In this document: positions 1 to 7,519 of the stretch, piece after piece
Numbering within the stretch: the stretch's first letter is position 1
Layout of the letters: every line of letters starts with the position of its first letter
The notes under the pieces: generated by a model
Told to the model about the DNA's origin: nothing
What the model saw: only the letters and a program-made list of their open reading frames with translations
Databases searched by the model: none
Position numbers and translations under genes: made by a program
Assembly (NCBI RefSeq): GCF_050699935.1
Contig: NZ_JBOHGB010000018.1
Location: 1-64,000 of the forward strand
DNA length: 64,000 nucleotides
Direction of reading: 5' to 3'
Origin: Actinophytocola sp050699935
Lineage (GTDB): Bacteria > Actinomycetota > Actinomycetes > Mycobacteriales > Pseudonocardiaceae

Positions 1-827
1 CGGCCGCACCGCCGACCGCCGCCACGCCGACGCCGACCGCGTTCCCGAACAGCGGCCCGCAGCGCCTGCCACCGGGCCCGCCTTCGGGCCCACTCTCGGG
101 GCCACAGTCGGGGCCACAGTCCGCACCGCCGCAGGGTCCGTCGGGCACGCCGACCCCGGTGCCGGCGATGGCCTCCGCCGCGCCGGCGTTCACCCCGTCC
201 CCGCCGGCCTCGACCCGCCCGTCCAACCGCGGCTGGTACATCGCCACCGCCGTGGTCGCCGTGCTGGTGATCGCGACGGTCAGCATCCTCGTCGCCACCT
301 CGGGCGGCGGGGGCGGCGGCACCGCCGAGGGCGCGGACTGCGAGAACCGCGAGGTCGACGACAAGGGCTTCACCGAGTGCATGCGCGTGCTCGCCGGGGC
401 GGTCGTGGAGCACAACGAGTGCGAGAAGGGCGCCGCCAACCCGCTCGGCGGCCCGGCCATCGAGACGCCGGGCGCCACCACGGCGTCGTGCACGATGGAC
501 GACGACTACACGGTGATGTACTCGCACTTCGACAAGACCGGCGACTCGACGCAGTACATCGACACGATCAAGCAGCAGTTCGAGAGCCTGGGTGGCTCCA
601 CGGGCGGCTCCGCGCCCGAGGAAGGCGACTGGAACGGTGACGGACAGGCCGGCCGCTACTTCTCGATCGATCTCGGCTACGGCAACGGCGTGCTGGTCTT
701 CCAGGTCGACGACTCGCCGGTGGCGGGCGTGTTGATGCACATCAGCACGGATCCCTCGGCCTCGTCGAGCGGCCTGACCGACTTCTTCGAGCAGCACGTG
801 AAGCCCGGCAGCGACGGCGGCGCGTAG
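1..827 (+). CDS. C-terminal part of a membrane-anchored protein, paralogue of the Hsp70-like protein at 1071
   Basis: The reading frame is open from the left edge, so the N-terminus lies outside the window. What is visible is a Pro/Gly/Gln-rich linker (about nt 1-225), one transmembrane helix (about nt 235-300), a Gly run, then a roughly 160-residue domain predicted to lie outside the membrane. That domain shares four cysteines in DC, EC, EC and SC contexts, a GFTEC motif and a final LxDFF motif with the C-terminus of the next gene. By analogy the missing part is probably an Hsp70-type ATPase domain, but this cannot be seen here. The TAG stop (825-827) overlaps the edge of a palindromic element. 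No function is known to me for the outer domain. Confidence 0.8.
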   Translation, partial: AAPPTAATPTPTAFPNSGPQRLPPGPPSGPLSGPQSGPQSAPPQGPSGTPTPVPAMASAAPAFTPSPPASTRPSNRGWYIATAVVAVLVIATVSILVATSGGGGGGTAEGADCENREVDDKGFTECMRVLAGAVVEHNECEKGAANPLGGPAIETPGATTASCTMDDDYTVMYSHFDKTGDSTQYIDTIKQQFESLGGSTGGSAPEEGDWNGDGQAGRYFSIDLGYGNGVLVFQVDDSPVAGVLMHISTDPSASSSGLTDFFEQHVKPGSDGGA

Positions 828-988
828 TGCGGTGGCCGGGAACGTTGGTGGGTTTATCGGCGGATCCAGGTTTCCGCTGGCAAGGCGCCGATTCGGCCTC
901 GTACCGGGCGTACTCGGTCGGATCGGCAACGCCGCCAGCGGGAAGCTGGGCCGTCGAGAGACCCGGCGAACGTTTCCGGCCACCGCAC
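827..988 (+). repeat. 162-bp palindromic element, copy 1
   Basis: The ends are near-perfect inverted repeats (gtgcggtggccgggaacgtt at the left, the same with one mismatch on the opposite strand at the right), and complementarity continues inward for about 60 nt per arm, so the whole element could fold into one long hairpin. It is flanked by TA on both sides (825-826 and 989-990), as a TA-targeting MITE would be, though TA is too short to prove duplication. It shares the internal blocks GGATCCAG, CCGCTGGCAAGGCG and TACCGGG with the element at 4832-4997, which lies in the opposite orientation. Confidence 0.8.
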
Positions 989-1070
989 TAGCACCGGCCC
1001 GGCCACTGTCAGGGGGCAGTGGCACGATCTCGGTCGGTATGTGGGGCCGCGAACGACGTGAGGGAGAACC

Positions 1071-2879
1071 GTGACCGTCCTTTCGGTGGATCTCGGGACC
1101 TCCAACACGGTCGCCGTGCTCGCCGCGCACGGGCTGCCGCCACGGGTCGTGGAGGTGGACGGGGCCGCCACCATGCCGTCCGCGCTCTTCGCCGCCGACG
1201 ATGGTGGGCTCGTCGTCGGGCGCGACGCCGACCGCCGTGCCCGGCTGGACCCCGCCCGGTTCGAGCCGAACCCCAAGCGCCGCGTCGACGAGGGCACGCT
1301 GCTGCTCGGCGACGTCGTCGTACCGGTCACCGACGCGCTGTCCGCCGTGCTGGGCCGGGTCGCCGAGGAGACCTCCCGCCAGCTCGGCGGCGCCCAGCCC
1401 GATGAGCTCCGGCTGACCCACCCCGCGCAGTGGGGACCCGCCCGCCGCAACGTCCTGCTCGCCGCCGCCCGCCTCGCGGGCATGGGGCCGAACATCGTCC
1501 TCGTGCCGGAGCCGGTCGCCGCGGCCGCGCACTTCGCGTCCTTCCCCGGCCAGCAGCTCGGCCCGGGCCAGGCGCTCGCGGTGTACGACCTCGGTGCCGG
1601 CACCTTCGACGTGGCCGTCGTCGGCGCCACCCAGCACGGGTTCACCGTGCTCGCCGAGGCGGGCCTGCCAGACCTGGGCGGGCTGGACGTCGACCAGGCG
1701 CTGCTGGAGCACGTCGGCCGCGAGGTGTCCGTCCGGGATCCGGGCCGCTGGCAGCGCCTGCTCCGCCCGGAGTCCACCGCCGACCGCCGCGCCCGGCGCG
1801 CGATGGCGGAGGACGTCAAGGCCGCCAAGGAGTCGCTGTCCCGCCACCCGCAGACCGAGGTCCCGCTGCCCGAGCCGTTCCCGGACGTCCTGGTCACCCG
1901 CGTCGAGCTGGAGGCGCTGATCCGGCCGAGCCTGCTGCGCAGCGTGGAGCTCCTGGCCGGCACGATCGGCGCGGCCGGCCTGGCCCCGGACCGCCTCGCC
2001 GGCATCTACCTGGTGGGCGGATCCAGCCGCATCCCGCTCGTCGCCACGCTGATCGCCGAGCAGCTGCGCGTGGTCCCGACGAGCCTCGACCAGCCGGAGA
2101 CCGCCGTCGCCCTGGGCGCACACCACGTGTCACGCGAAGGCGTCAGCATGCGCACGCGCGACGTCGCCGGGATCCCGGGCCCGCCCGGGTTGCGGACCGG
2201 ACAACGTCTGGCACCGGGCCCACCGGCCGGGCCACCGGCGGGGCCACCCCCGGGAGTTCCGGCCGGTCCGCCGTCGAGTCCGGTGCCGGGCCCCACGCCG
2301 TTCCCGCAGCCGGCCTACCGGCCCGCCCGGTCCACTGGCCGGCGCAAGGCGTGGCTGGCCGTCGCCGGCGTCGTCGTGCTCGCGGTCGTCGCGGCGGGCG
2401 CGGTGTTCCTGCTTCGGCCGTCGAACGGCCTGCCGACCGCGGAGGACTGCCAGCAGAAGGGCGACACCGACGGCCGGGGGTTCACCGAGTGCCTGCGCCA
2501 GCTCGCCGGCACGGTGGCCGACTCCGACGAGTGCCGCCCGGCCGAGGAGGCCTCCGGCGCGGACGTCTCCTGTGCGCTGCCGGAGGACTACCAGGTCAGC
2601 TATGCCCACGTGGCGTCCGTGGACGACGCCACGAAGGTCGCGAACACCCAGCTGGGCAACATGAACGAGGGCACCCACGTGGAGGCCGACTGGCGCGGCA
2701 ACGGGCTGGACGGGCGATATCGGGCCGGTGTCAGCGGCGGGACCGGGATGCTCGTGTTCACGGTCTCCGACCGCCCGCTGGTCGGCTGGCTCAGCAAGAC
2801 CGACCTGCGTGCGTCCGACGAGTTCACCCCGGACACGCTGGCCGACTTCTTCGCCGAGAACGTCCAGCCGGGCACCTGA
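1071..2879 (+). CDS. Hsp70-family ATPase fused to a transmembrane helix and an extracytoplasmic domain
   Basis: 602 residues. Residues 1 to about 360 carry the actin-like ATPase fold of Hsp70/DnaK: phosphate-1 loop DLGTSNTVAV, phosphate-2 loop DLGAGTFDVAV and adenosine motif LVGGSSRIP. There is no recognisable DnaK substrate-binding domain. A Pro/Gly-rich linker (about 375-420) leads to a transmembrane helix at about 426-448, then a Cys-containing outer domain (about 455-602) like that of the preceding gene. The ATPase should face the cytoplasm and the tail the cell exterior. GTG start chosen for the GGGAGAAC ribosome site just upstream. The VOC gene overlaps its stop (TGATG). The substrate and role are unknown; signalling or surface-protein handling are guesses. 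Confidence 0.85.
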   Translation: MTVLSVDLGTSNTVAVLAAHGLPPRVVEVDGAATMPSALFAADDGGLVVGRDADRRARLDPARFEPNPKRRVDEGTLLLGDVVVPVTDALSAVLGRVAEETSRQLGGAQPDELRLTHPAQWGPARRNVLLAAARLAGMGPNIVLVPEPVAAAAHFASFPGQQLGPGQALAVYDLGAGTFDVAVVGATQHGFTVLAEAGLPDLGGLDVDQALLEHVGREVSVRDPGRWQRLLRPESTADRRARRAMAEDVKAAKESLSRHPQTEVPLPEPFPDVLVTRVELEALIRPSLLRSVELLAGTIGAAGLAPDRLAGIYLVGGSSRIPLVATLIAEQLRVVPTSLDQPETAVALGAHHVSREGVSMRTRDVAGIPGPPGLRTGQRLAPGPPAGPPAGPPPGVPAGPPSSPVPGPTPFPQPAYRPARSTGRRKAWLAVAGVVVLAVVAAGAVFLLRPSNGLPTAEDCQQKGDTDGRGFTECLRQLAGTVADSDECRPAEEASGADVSCALPEDYQVSYAHVASVDDATKVANTQLGNMNEGTHVEADWRGNGLDGRYRAGVSGGTGMLVFTVSDRPLVGWLSKTDLRASDEFTPDTLADFFAENVQPGT

Positions 2880-3262
2880 TGCGGCACCTCGGCCTGGTCA
2901 CGCTCGTCGTGCGGGACTACGACACGGCGATCGCGTTCTACACCGGCGCGCTGGGCTTCGAGCTGCGGGCGGACACCGCGCTGGAGAACGGCAAGCGCTG
3001 GGTGGTCGTCGGCCCGCCGGGCGCGACGACCGGGTTGCTGTTGGCCAGGGCCGACGACGCCGAGCAGGAGGCCCGCGTCGGTGACCAGACCGGCGGGCGG
3101 GTGGCGTTCTTCCTGAACAGCGACGACTTCGCCCGCGATCACGCGCGGATGCTGGCCGCCGGTGTCCGGTTCGACGAGCCGCCACGGCACGAGCCGTACG
3201 GCACGGTCGCCGTGTTCCGTGACCCGTACGGCAACCGCTGGGATCTCGTCCAGCCGGGTTAG
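2879..3262 (+). CDS. VOC-superfamily (glyoxalase/bleomycin-resistance-like) protein
   Basis: 127 residues with the vicinal oxygen chelate pattern: an N-terminal VxDYDTAIAFYTGALGF segment and a C-terminal YGxVAVFRDPYGNRWDLVQ strand. This is typical of single-domain glyoxalase/bleomycin-resistance-like proteins that bind a metal and a small ligand as dimers. The ATG overlaps the stop of the Hsp70-like gene (TGATG), implying translational coupling. The substrate cannot be read from the sequence. It converges with the tiny minus-strand gene at 3259, sharing the last four bases. Confidence 0.85.
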   Translation: MRHLGLVTLVVRDYDTAIAFYTGALGFELRADTALENGKRWVVVGPPGATTGLLLARADDAEQEARVGDQTGGRVAFFLNSDDFARDHARMLAAGVRFDEPPRHEPYGTVAVFRDPYGNRWDLVQPG

Positions 3263-3381
3263 CGTCGGTTGCGCAGCGCCCGGATGCCCAGCACGATCGC
3301 CGCGACCAGCGCGGCGATGATCCCGATCTCGAGCAGGATCGACTCCAAGCTCGTGGGCTCTAGGTCGATGGCGAGCGACAT
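3259..3381 (-). CDS. Predicted 40-residue membrane protein
   Basis: A small open frame encoding a protein that begins MSLAIDLEP, continues with one hydrophobic helix (about residues 17-33, rich in Ile, Ala, Val and Leu) and ends in the basic tail RALRNRR. This is the look of a genuine single-span micro-protein with positive-inside topology at its C-terminus. The ATG at 3381 has a GGGAGA ribosome site nine bases upstream; an in-frame ATG at 3390 would add three residues. Its stop overlaps the stop of the VOC gene on the other strand. It is divergent from DUF3046/recA. I do not recognise the family. Confidence 0.6.
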   Translation of the reverse strand: MSLAIDLEPTSLESILLEIGIIAALVAAIVLGIRALRNRR

Positions 3382-3416
3382 GCCGGCCATTCTCCCGGTC
3401 TCGTAGGGTGGTGTCG

Positions 3417-3611
3417 ATGCGTATCACCGCCTTCCGCAAGATGATGGTCGAGGAGTTCGGCGAGATCCGCGCCGACATGCTGGCGCGCGACCACGTGTTC
3501 AGCGCGCTGGACAACCGAACGGTGGACCAGGCGCTCGACGCCGGGGTGTCCACCAAGGAGATCTGGCGGGCGGTGTGCGACGCGTTCGAGGTGCCGTCAG
3601 AACGTCGGTGA
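3417..3611 (+). CDS. DUF3046 family protein
   Basis: About 64 residues beginning MRITAFRKMM, with the family hallmarks FGEIRADMLARDHV, a central TVDQALDAGV stretch and a C-terminal WRAVCDAFEVP block. DUF3046 proteins are small actinobacterial proteins encoded directly upstream of recA (Rv2738c in M. tuberculosis); no biochemical function is established. The ATG at 3417 is preferred over the in-frame GTGs at 3408 and 3411 because it matches the family start. Separated from recA by about 160 bases that carry the recA control region. Confidence 0.85.
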   Translation: MRITAFRKMMVEEFGEIRADMLARDHVFSALDNRTVDQALDAGVSTKEIWRAVCDAFEVPSERR

Positions 3612-3631
3612 CGCGGCGTGTCGCCGCCGGA

Positions 3632-3647
3632 TCGAACAAGCGTTCGG
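3632..3647 (+). promoter_or_regulatory. LexA SOS box upstream of recA
   Basis: TCGAACAAGCGTTCGG matches the actinobacterial SOS box TCGAAC-N4-GTTCGA at all but the last base. It lies 140 bases before the recA ATG and upstream of a second, PafBC-like promoter. LexA would repress recA transcription from here until DNA damage activates RecA. Confidence 0.85.
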
Positions 3648-3699
3648 CTATTGTCCACAACCGGGTCAACGATCCACAGGTCGCATCGGCGTCCCGAAA

Positions 3700-3722
3700 T
3701 CGTCAGACCCTCCCGATAGCGT
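3700..3722 (+). promoter_or_regulatory. Candidate PafBC/RecA-NDp type promoter of recA
   Basis: TCGTCAGAC, eight bases, then TAGCGT fits the LexA-independent damage promoter consensus TTGTCRGTG-N8-TANNNT with three mismatches in the -35 half and a full match in the -10 half. Spacing is exactly eight. A transcript from it would start at about 3729-3730, at the in-frame GTG of recA at 3730, so a leaderless longer RecA form is conceivable. Confidence 0.65.
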
Positions 3723-3771
3723 CGACAGCGTGAGTTCGAAACGGTCTCGACAGAATCAAGGTGGATCTCAG

Positions 3772-4818
3772 ATGGCAGCAGCACCCGATCGTGAGAAGGC
3801 GCTCGACCTGGCCCTCGCCCAGATCGACAAGAACTTCGGCAAGGGATCGGTGATGCGTCTCGGCGACGAGAGCCGCGCACCGATCGAGATCATCCCGACC
3901 GGCTCCATCGCGCTCGACGTCGCCCTCGGCATCGGCGGCCTGCCGCGCGGCCGGGTCGTCGAGATCTACGGCCCGGAGTCGTCCGGTAAGACCTCGCTGG
4001 CCCTGCACGCGGTGGCCAACGCTCAGAAGGCGGGCGGCATCGCGGCGTTCATCGACGCCGAGCACGCGCTCGACCCGGAGTACGCCAAGGCGCTCGGCGT
4101 CGACACCGACGCGCTGCTGGTGTCCCAGCCCGACACCGGTGAGCAGGCACTGGAGATCGCGGACATGCTGATCCGCTCCGGTGCGCTCGACATCCTCGTC
4201 ATCGACTCGGTGGCGGCGCTCGTGCCGCGTGCCGAGATCGAGGGCGAGATGGGCGACAACCACGTCGGCCTGCAGGCCCGGCTGATGAGCCAGGCGCTGC
4301 GCAAGCTCGCCGGCGCGCTGAGCAACTCCGGCACCACGGCGATCTTCATCAACCAGCTGCGCGAGAAGATCGGCGTGATGTTCGGTTCGCCGGAGACCAC
4401 CACGGGTGGCAAGGCGCTGAAGTTCTACGCGTCGGTGCGCCTGGACGTGCGCCGGATCGAGACCCTCAAGGACGGTGGCGAGCCGGTCGGCAACCGGACG
4501 CGCGTCAAGGTGGTCAAGAACAAGGTGGCCCCGCCGTTCAAGCAGGCCGAGTTCGACATCCTGTACGGCAAGGGCGTCAGCCGCGAGGGTTCGCTCATCG
4601 ACATGGGCGTCGAGCAGGGCATCCTGCGCAAGTCCGGTGCCTGGTACACCTACGAGGGCGACCAGCTCGGCCAGGGCAAGGAGAACGCCCGCAAGTTCCT
4701 GCGCGACAACCCGGACGTGGCCAACGAGATCGAGAAGCGCATCAAGGACAAGCTCGGCATCGGCGCCAAGCTGGACGCGGACGGGACCGAGCCGGCCCCC
4801 GCCCCGGTCGACTTCTGA
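3772..4818 (+). CDS. recA: RecA recombinase
   Basis: 348 residues. DNA-dependent ATPase that forms the strand-exchange filament and triggers LexA self-cleavage. Walker A GPESSGKT is at residues 67-74, the MAW-type start is KALDLALAQIDKNFGKGS, the Walker B strand is DILVIDSVAAL, and the L2/FINQLREKIGVMFG region is intact. The ATG at 3772 has AAGGTGG upstream and gives the standard N-terminus (MAAAPDREK); an in-frame GTG at 3730 would add 14 residues. No intein interrupts it. The upstream region carries both a LexA box and a PafBC-like promoter. A large palindromic element follows the stop by 13 bases, and recX lies about 420 bases downstream rather than overlapping as in many relatives. Confidence 0.98.
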   Translation: MAAAPDREKALDLALAQIDKNFGKGSVMRLGDESRAPIEIIPTGSIALDVALGIGGLPRGRVVEIYGPESSGKTSLALHAVANAQKAGGIAAFIDAEHALDPEYAKALGVDTDALLVSQPDTGEQALEIADMLIRSGALDILVIDSVAALVPRAEIEGEMGDNHVGLQARLMSQALRKLAGALSNSGTTAIFINQLREKIGVMFGSPETTTGGKALKFYASVRLDVRRIETLKDGGEPVGNRTRVKVVKNKVAPPFKQAEFDILYGKGVSREGSLIDMGVEQGILRKSGAWYTYEGDQLGQGKENARKFLRDNPDVANEIEKRIKDKLGIGAKLDADGTEPAPAPVDF

Positions 4819-4831
4819 CCCACGATGTGCT

Positions 4832-4997
4832 GGTGCTCCGTCAAGCAAGGTTCGGCACGTTTCTCGGCGGCCCAGTTGACCGCAGGGCCGCGTTGTCGGA
4901 CGGCCCGAATGGGACCCGGTATGAGGGCCATCCTCCGCCTTGCCAGCGGCCAACTGGATCCACCGATAAACGCACCAACCTTTCTTGACGCAGCACC
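4832..4997 (-). repeat. 166-bp palindromic element, copy 2, in opposite orientation to copy 1
   Basis: Left arm ggtgctccgtcaagcaaggt and the reverse complement of the right arm (ggtgctgcgtcaagaaaggt) pair over about 50 nt with few mismatches. Read on the minus strand it shares GGTTGGTG, GTTTATCGG, GGATCCAG, CCGCTGGCAAGGCG, TACCGGG and CTGGGCCGCCGAGA-type blocks with the element at 827-988. It starts 13 bases after the recA stop, so it may also shape the 3' end of the recA transcript. There is no transposase and no coding frame of its own. Confidence 0.8.
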
Positions 4998-5240
4998 GGT
5001 CCGCACGGCTCTTGATCGGATCCGCGTGCTGGTCGTCACGGGTCGCATCGGGCGTCTCGGTGAGGGTGGGCTGATGGTCGAGGCCATATCGCGGCCACCG
5101 GTCCGGTCCGGTCCGGCCTGGTCCGGTTCGGGCAGGTCCGGTCCGGCACACGCGTCGACAGCACCGGCCGCCCGCCTGGCGGCACCTCGCGCGCGAGCGG
5201 TGTCGTCCGCGGGATGGCGGCCCGGCCCTGGAGCGGGCTT
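4998..5240. other. Non-coding spacer before recX with GGTCC tandem repeats
   Basis: No credible gene. Positions 5099-5148 hold a degenerate run of the pentamer GGTCC/GGTCCG (about eight copies). Together with the palindromic element this spacer separates recA and recX by 422 bases. A separate promoter for recX is likely, but I cannot point to one. Confidence 0.6.
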
Positions 5241-5816
5241 ATGACCGGGCAACGGAATGGGCGTCGGTCCGCGGGCGACTCGTCCACCGGCTCTCGGCGT
5301 CGTGCACCCGCCGAGGAGACGGACCCGGTCCAGCGGGCGCGGGACGTCTGCCTGCGCCTGCTTGCCGCTCGACCCCGGACGCGGGCGGAGCTGCGTCAGG
5401 CCTTGCTGCGCAAGCAGATCGAGGAGGACGTCGCCGACCAGGTTCTCGGTCGGCTCGATGAGGTGGGCCTGATCGACGACGCGGCGTTCGCCGAGCTCTG
5501 GGTGCGCTCGCGGCATACCTACCAGGGGCTCGGCCGCCGTGCCCTCGCCACCGAACTACGCCGTAAGGGCGTCGCGGACGACGTGGCCGCCGAGGCGGTG
5601 GCCACAGTGGACGCCGACGCCGAGGAGGAGCGGGCGCGGCTCCTGGTACGCAAGCGCCTGCGCTCACTGAGCGGCGCGGACGAGGCGGCGCGGGTCCGGA
5701 AGCTGGTGGGGATGCTGGCTCGCCGCGGCTACTCGGAGGGGCTGGCGTTCCGGGTCGTTCGTGACGAGCTGCGGGCAGCCGGTGAGGAGTCCGACTTGTT
5801 GGACGGGCCGTTCTGA
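5241..5816 (+). CDS. recX: RecX regulatory protein
   Basis: 191 residues. RecX binds the RecA filament and restrains its ATPase and strand-exchange activity. The family pattern is present as three-helix repeats: RARDVCLRLLAARPRTRAEL, then GLIDDAAFAELWVRSR, LGRRALATELRRKGV and a C-terminal LVGMLARRGYSEGLAFRVVRDEL. The ATG at 5241 was chosen over the in-frame ATG at 5214 because the family N-terminus is variable and short; either is possible. It is the last conserved gene before the IS-rich insertion: in Corynebacterium the glu transporter follows recX directly, whereas here IS remnants and sdh genes intervene. Confidence 0.93.
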   Translation: MTGQRNGRRSAGDSSTGSRRRAPAEETDPVQRARDVCLRLLAARPRTRAELRQALLRKQIEEDVADQVLGRLDEVGLIDDAAFAELWVRSRHTYQGLGRRALATELRRKGVADDVAAEAVATVDADAEEERARLLVRKRLRSLSGADEAARVRKLVGMLARRGYSEGLAFRVVRDELRAAGEESDLLDGPF

Positions 5817-6104
5817 TATGTAGTGGCTTGTTGTCATGGGGTGTGGCGAGGCGTCCGCTCTCCTTGTGGATGTGGGGAGGGTGGGCGCTTGCTGCTTGGT
5901 CGGTTGGTGTGCTGGTGAGGGTGTGTTGGCGACGCGCGGTCGGACTGATATGCGCGGGTTGGTTACCGCGGGACGGTGCTGTCGGCTGGAGCGGGTTCGT
6001 GTGTCTAGGGTCGAGCGTGGCCCGGGGGCTGCTCGTCGAACGGTCGCGGGTTGGCTCCTGGCGCTGCCACCAGCTGCGGGGCTCGACGAAGCAGACTGTG
6101 TGGG
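5817..6104. other. Non-coding flank of the IS110 remnant
   Basis: No convincing gene on either strand. The plus strand is unusually G/T-rich compared with the neighbouring coding DNA. It probably includes the right-hand non-coding end of the IS110 element, but the end cannot be fixed because IS110 elements lack terminal inverted repeats. Confidence 0.5.
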
Positions 6105-7217
6105 TCAGTCGTCCATGACGGCCAGTGACCAGCACCAGCCGGCCAGTTCGCGGGCGATGGCGACGTTGGCGACGGTGTGCCGTTTCCGGTGTTCGGTGAA
6201 CCGGACCCATCGGTCGTGCATGCGGTGGTTGCCCAGGTCGCCGCGGACACGAGTTGCTGCGGACACGAGTTGCTACGGGTGCGAGTTGCCAGCGGGCGCG
6301 TATGGTCGCACCGATCCGGTAGCGGGGATGGTGGTGCCAGGCGGCCTCGACGAGCAGTCGGCGCACGTGTCCGTTGCCGGTTTTGGTGATCGGGCCGAGC
6401 GTTCGTGTCGAACCCGAGGAGTACTCCGAGGGGACGAGCCCGACGAAGGAGCCGATGGTGTTGTCGGTGAAGCGGTGCCAATCGCCGGTCTCGACCGCCA
6501 GGGCAAACCCGGTCAGCGTGCTGATCGCCCGGCAGGCAGCCTAATGGGCGTACCACCGGGGTGAACTCACTCGCTGCGGCCCTGTCCTCGATCGCGGCGT
6601 CCAGCCGGTCTCGGCGGGTCTTGACCGCCCACACGGTCTCGTAGTTGGAGTCGAACGTCAGCCGGGTCGACCGGTTGGTGAGCCGCGGCAGTGCTTCGTG
6701 CCGTAGCCAGACGTCGTGCATGCCGGTCCAGGCATGCCCGCCGAAGTAGACGATCCCGTGCCGCAGCAACAGCTTCGACAGCCGATGCCGGGTCCGCACC
6801 AGGTCCCCGCGACAGTCCTCCCGGGCCCGCACCAGGTCCCGGGCGGCTTCCTGCTCGAGCCACCGACGTGACCTCGTCCAAACGCAGCAGACGCGCCAGG
6901 TGGACCGCGTCCTTGGCGTCGGTCTTGACCCGGTCACCAGCCGGCCTCTGCAGCTTGCTGGGCGCCACCACCTCGCACCGGATCCCGGCCGCGGTCAGCG
7001 ACCGAGAGAGCCCGAAGCCAGTCTGACCCGCCTCATAGGCCACCGCGACCGGACCGGCCAGGCCCTGGCACCACTCCCGGATGTGGTCATGGGCCGGCGT
7101 CAGCCGGGTCTGGAGCAACTCGCCGGTAACGCCATCGATCGCCGCGGCAGCGACCGACCGGGCGTGCACGTCAAGACCAACGCTCGTACGCTCAATGAAC
7201 ACCGGGGCCTCCCACAA
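6105..7217 (-). pseudogene. IS110-family transposase, frameshifted
   Basis: Read on the minus strand the pieces occur in the right order but in different frames. The N-terminal RuvC-like part has GLDVHARSVAAAAIDG and KTDAKDAVHLARLL. A middle part has DLVRAREDCRGDLVRTRHRL, LLRHGIVYFGG and WTGMHDVWL. A late part has GSFVGLVPSEY, then GNGHVRRLLVEAAW, and the C-terminus is WVRFTEHRKRHTVANVAIA followed by RELAGWCWSLAVMDD and a TGA at 6105-6107. At least three frame changes (about 6870, 6545 and 6250) make it non-functional. IS110 elements use a DEDD transposase and insert without target duplication. The 16-bp tandem repeat at 6243-6290 adds extra residues inside the C-terminal part. Confidence 0.85.
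6243..6290. repeat. 16-bp tandem repeat inside the IS110 remnant
   Basis: gcggacacgagttgct occurs twice perfectly at 6243-6258 and 6259-6274, followed by a decayed third unit to 6290. It interrupts the transposase just before its conserved C-terminal block (GNHRMHDRWVRF), where normal family members have no such insertion, so it is most simply a slippage expansion in a dead gene. Confidence 0.7.
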
Positions 7218-7519
7218 CTGTCGGATAGGTCAAGCAGGCCCGTTCCTGCCAGGCAACCCACGAATCTCTCTGTGAGTGAGGCCCCGGCCCGCAACCCCAA
7301 CTGGCCACGACACACCGCCACACCCGCCTCGATCGCTTGCTGCGCTGCTCGGCGCGCCGGAGAGTGTCAACGTGGAGCGCGCGCAGCGCAGCAAGCATGA
7401 ACGACGTTGACACCGACCAGCGCCGGCAGACACTCCCCACAACAAAGCCGATTGCGCGGCACCTCACCACTCAGTGGGTCACCCCATACCGTCTAGTGTC
7501 CCCGCCGGAAGTTCGTCGC
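7218..7519. other. Upstream non-coding end of the IS110 remnant with a 14-bp hairpin
   Basis: No gene is supported here. A perfect 14-bp inverted repeat (gcttgctgcgctgc at 7335-7348 and its complement at 7383-7396) encloses a 34-base loop. IS110-group elements often carry a palindrome outside the transposase gene that serves in recombination or orientation, so this could be part of the element; it could equally lie just outside it. The stretch also separates the IS110 and IS481 remnants. Confidence 0.5.

Noticed and set aside
3408..3416. GTG starts of DUF3046 at 3408 and 3411
   Set aside because: The ATG at 3417 matches the family N-terminus better.
5239..6366. A 375-residue minus-strand frame across recX and the IS110 end
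   Set aside because: Only its first roughly 30 residues match the transposase; the rest is out of frame or antisense to recX.
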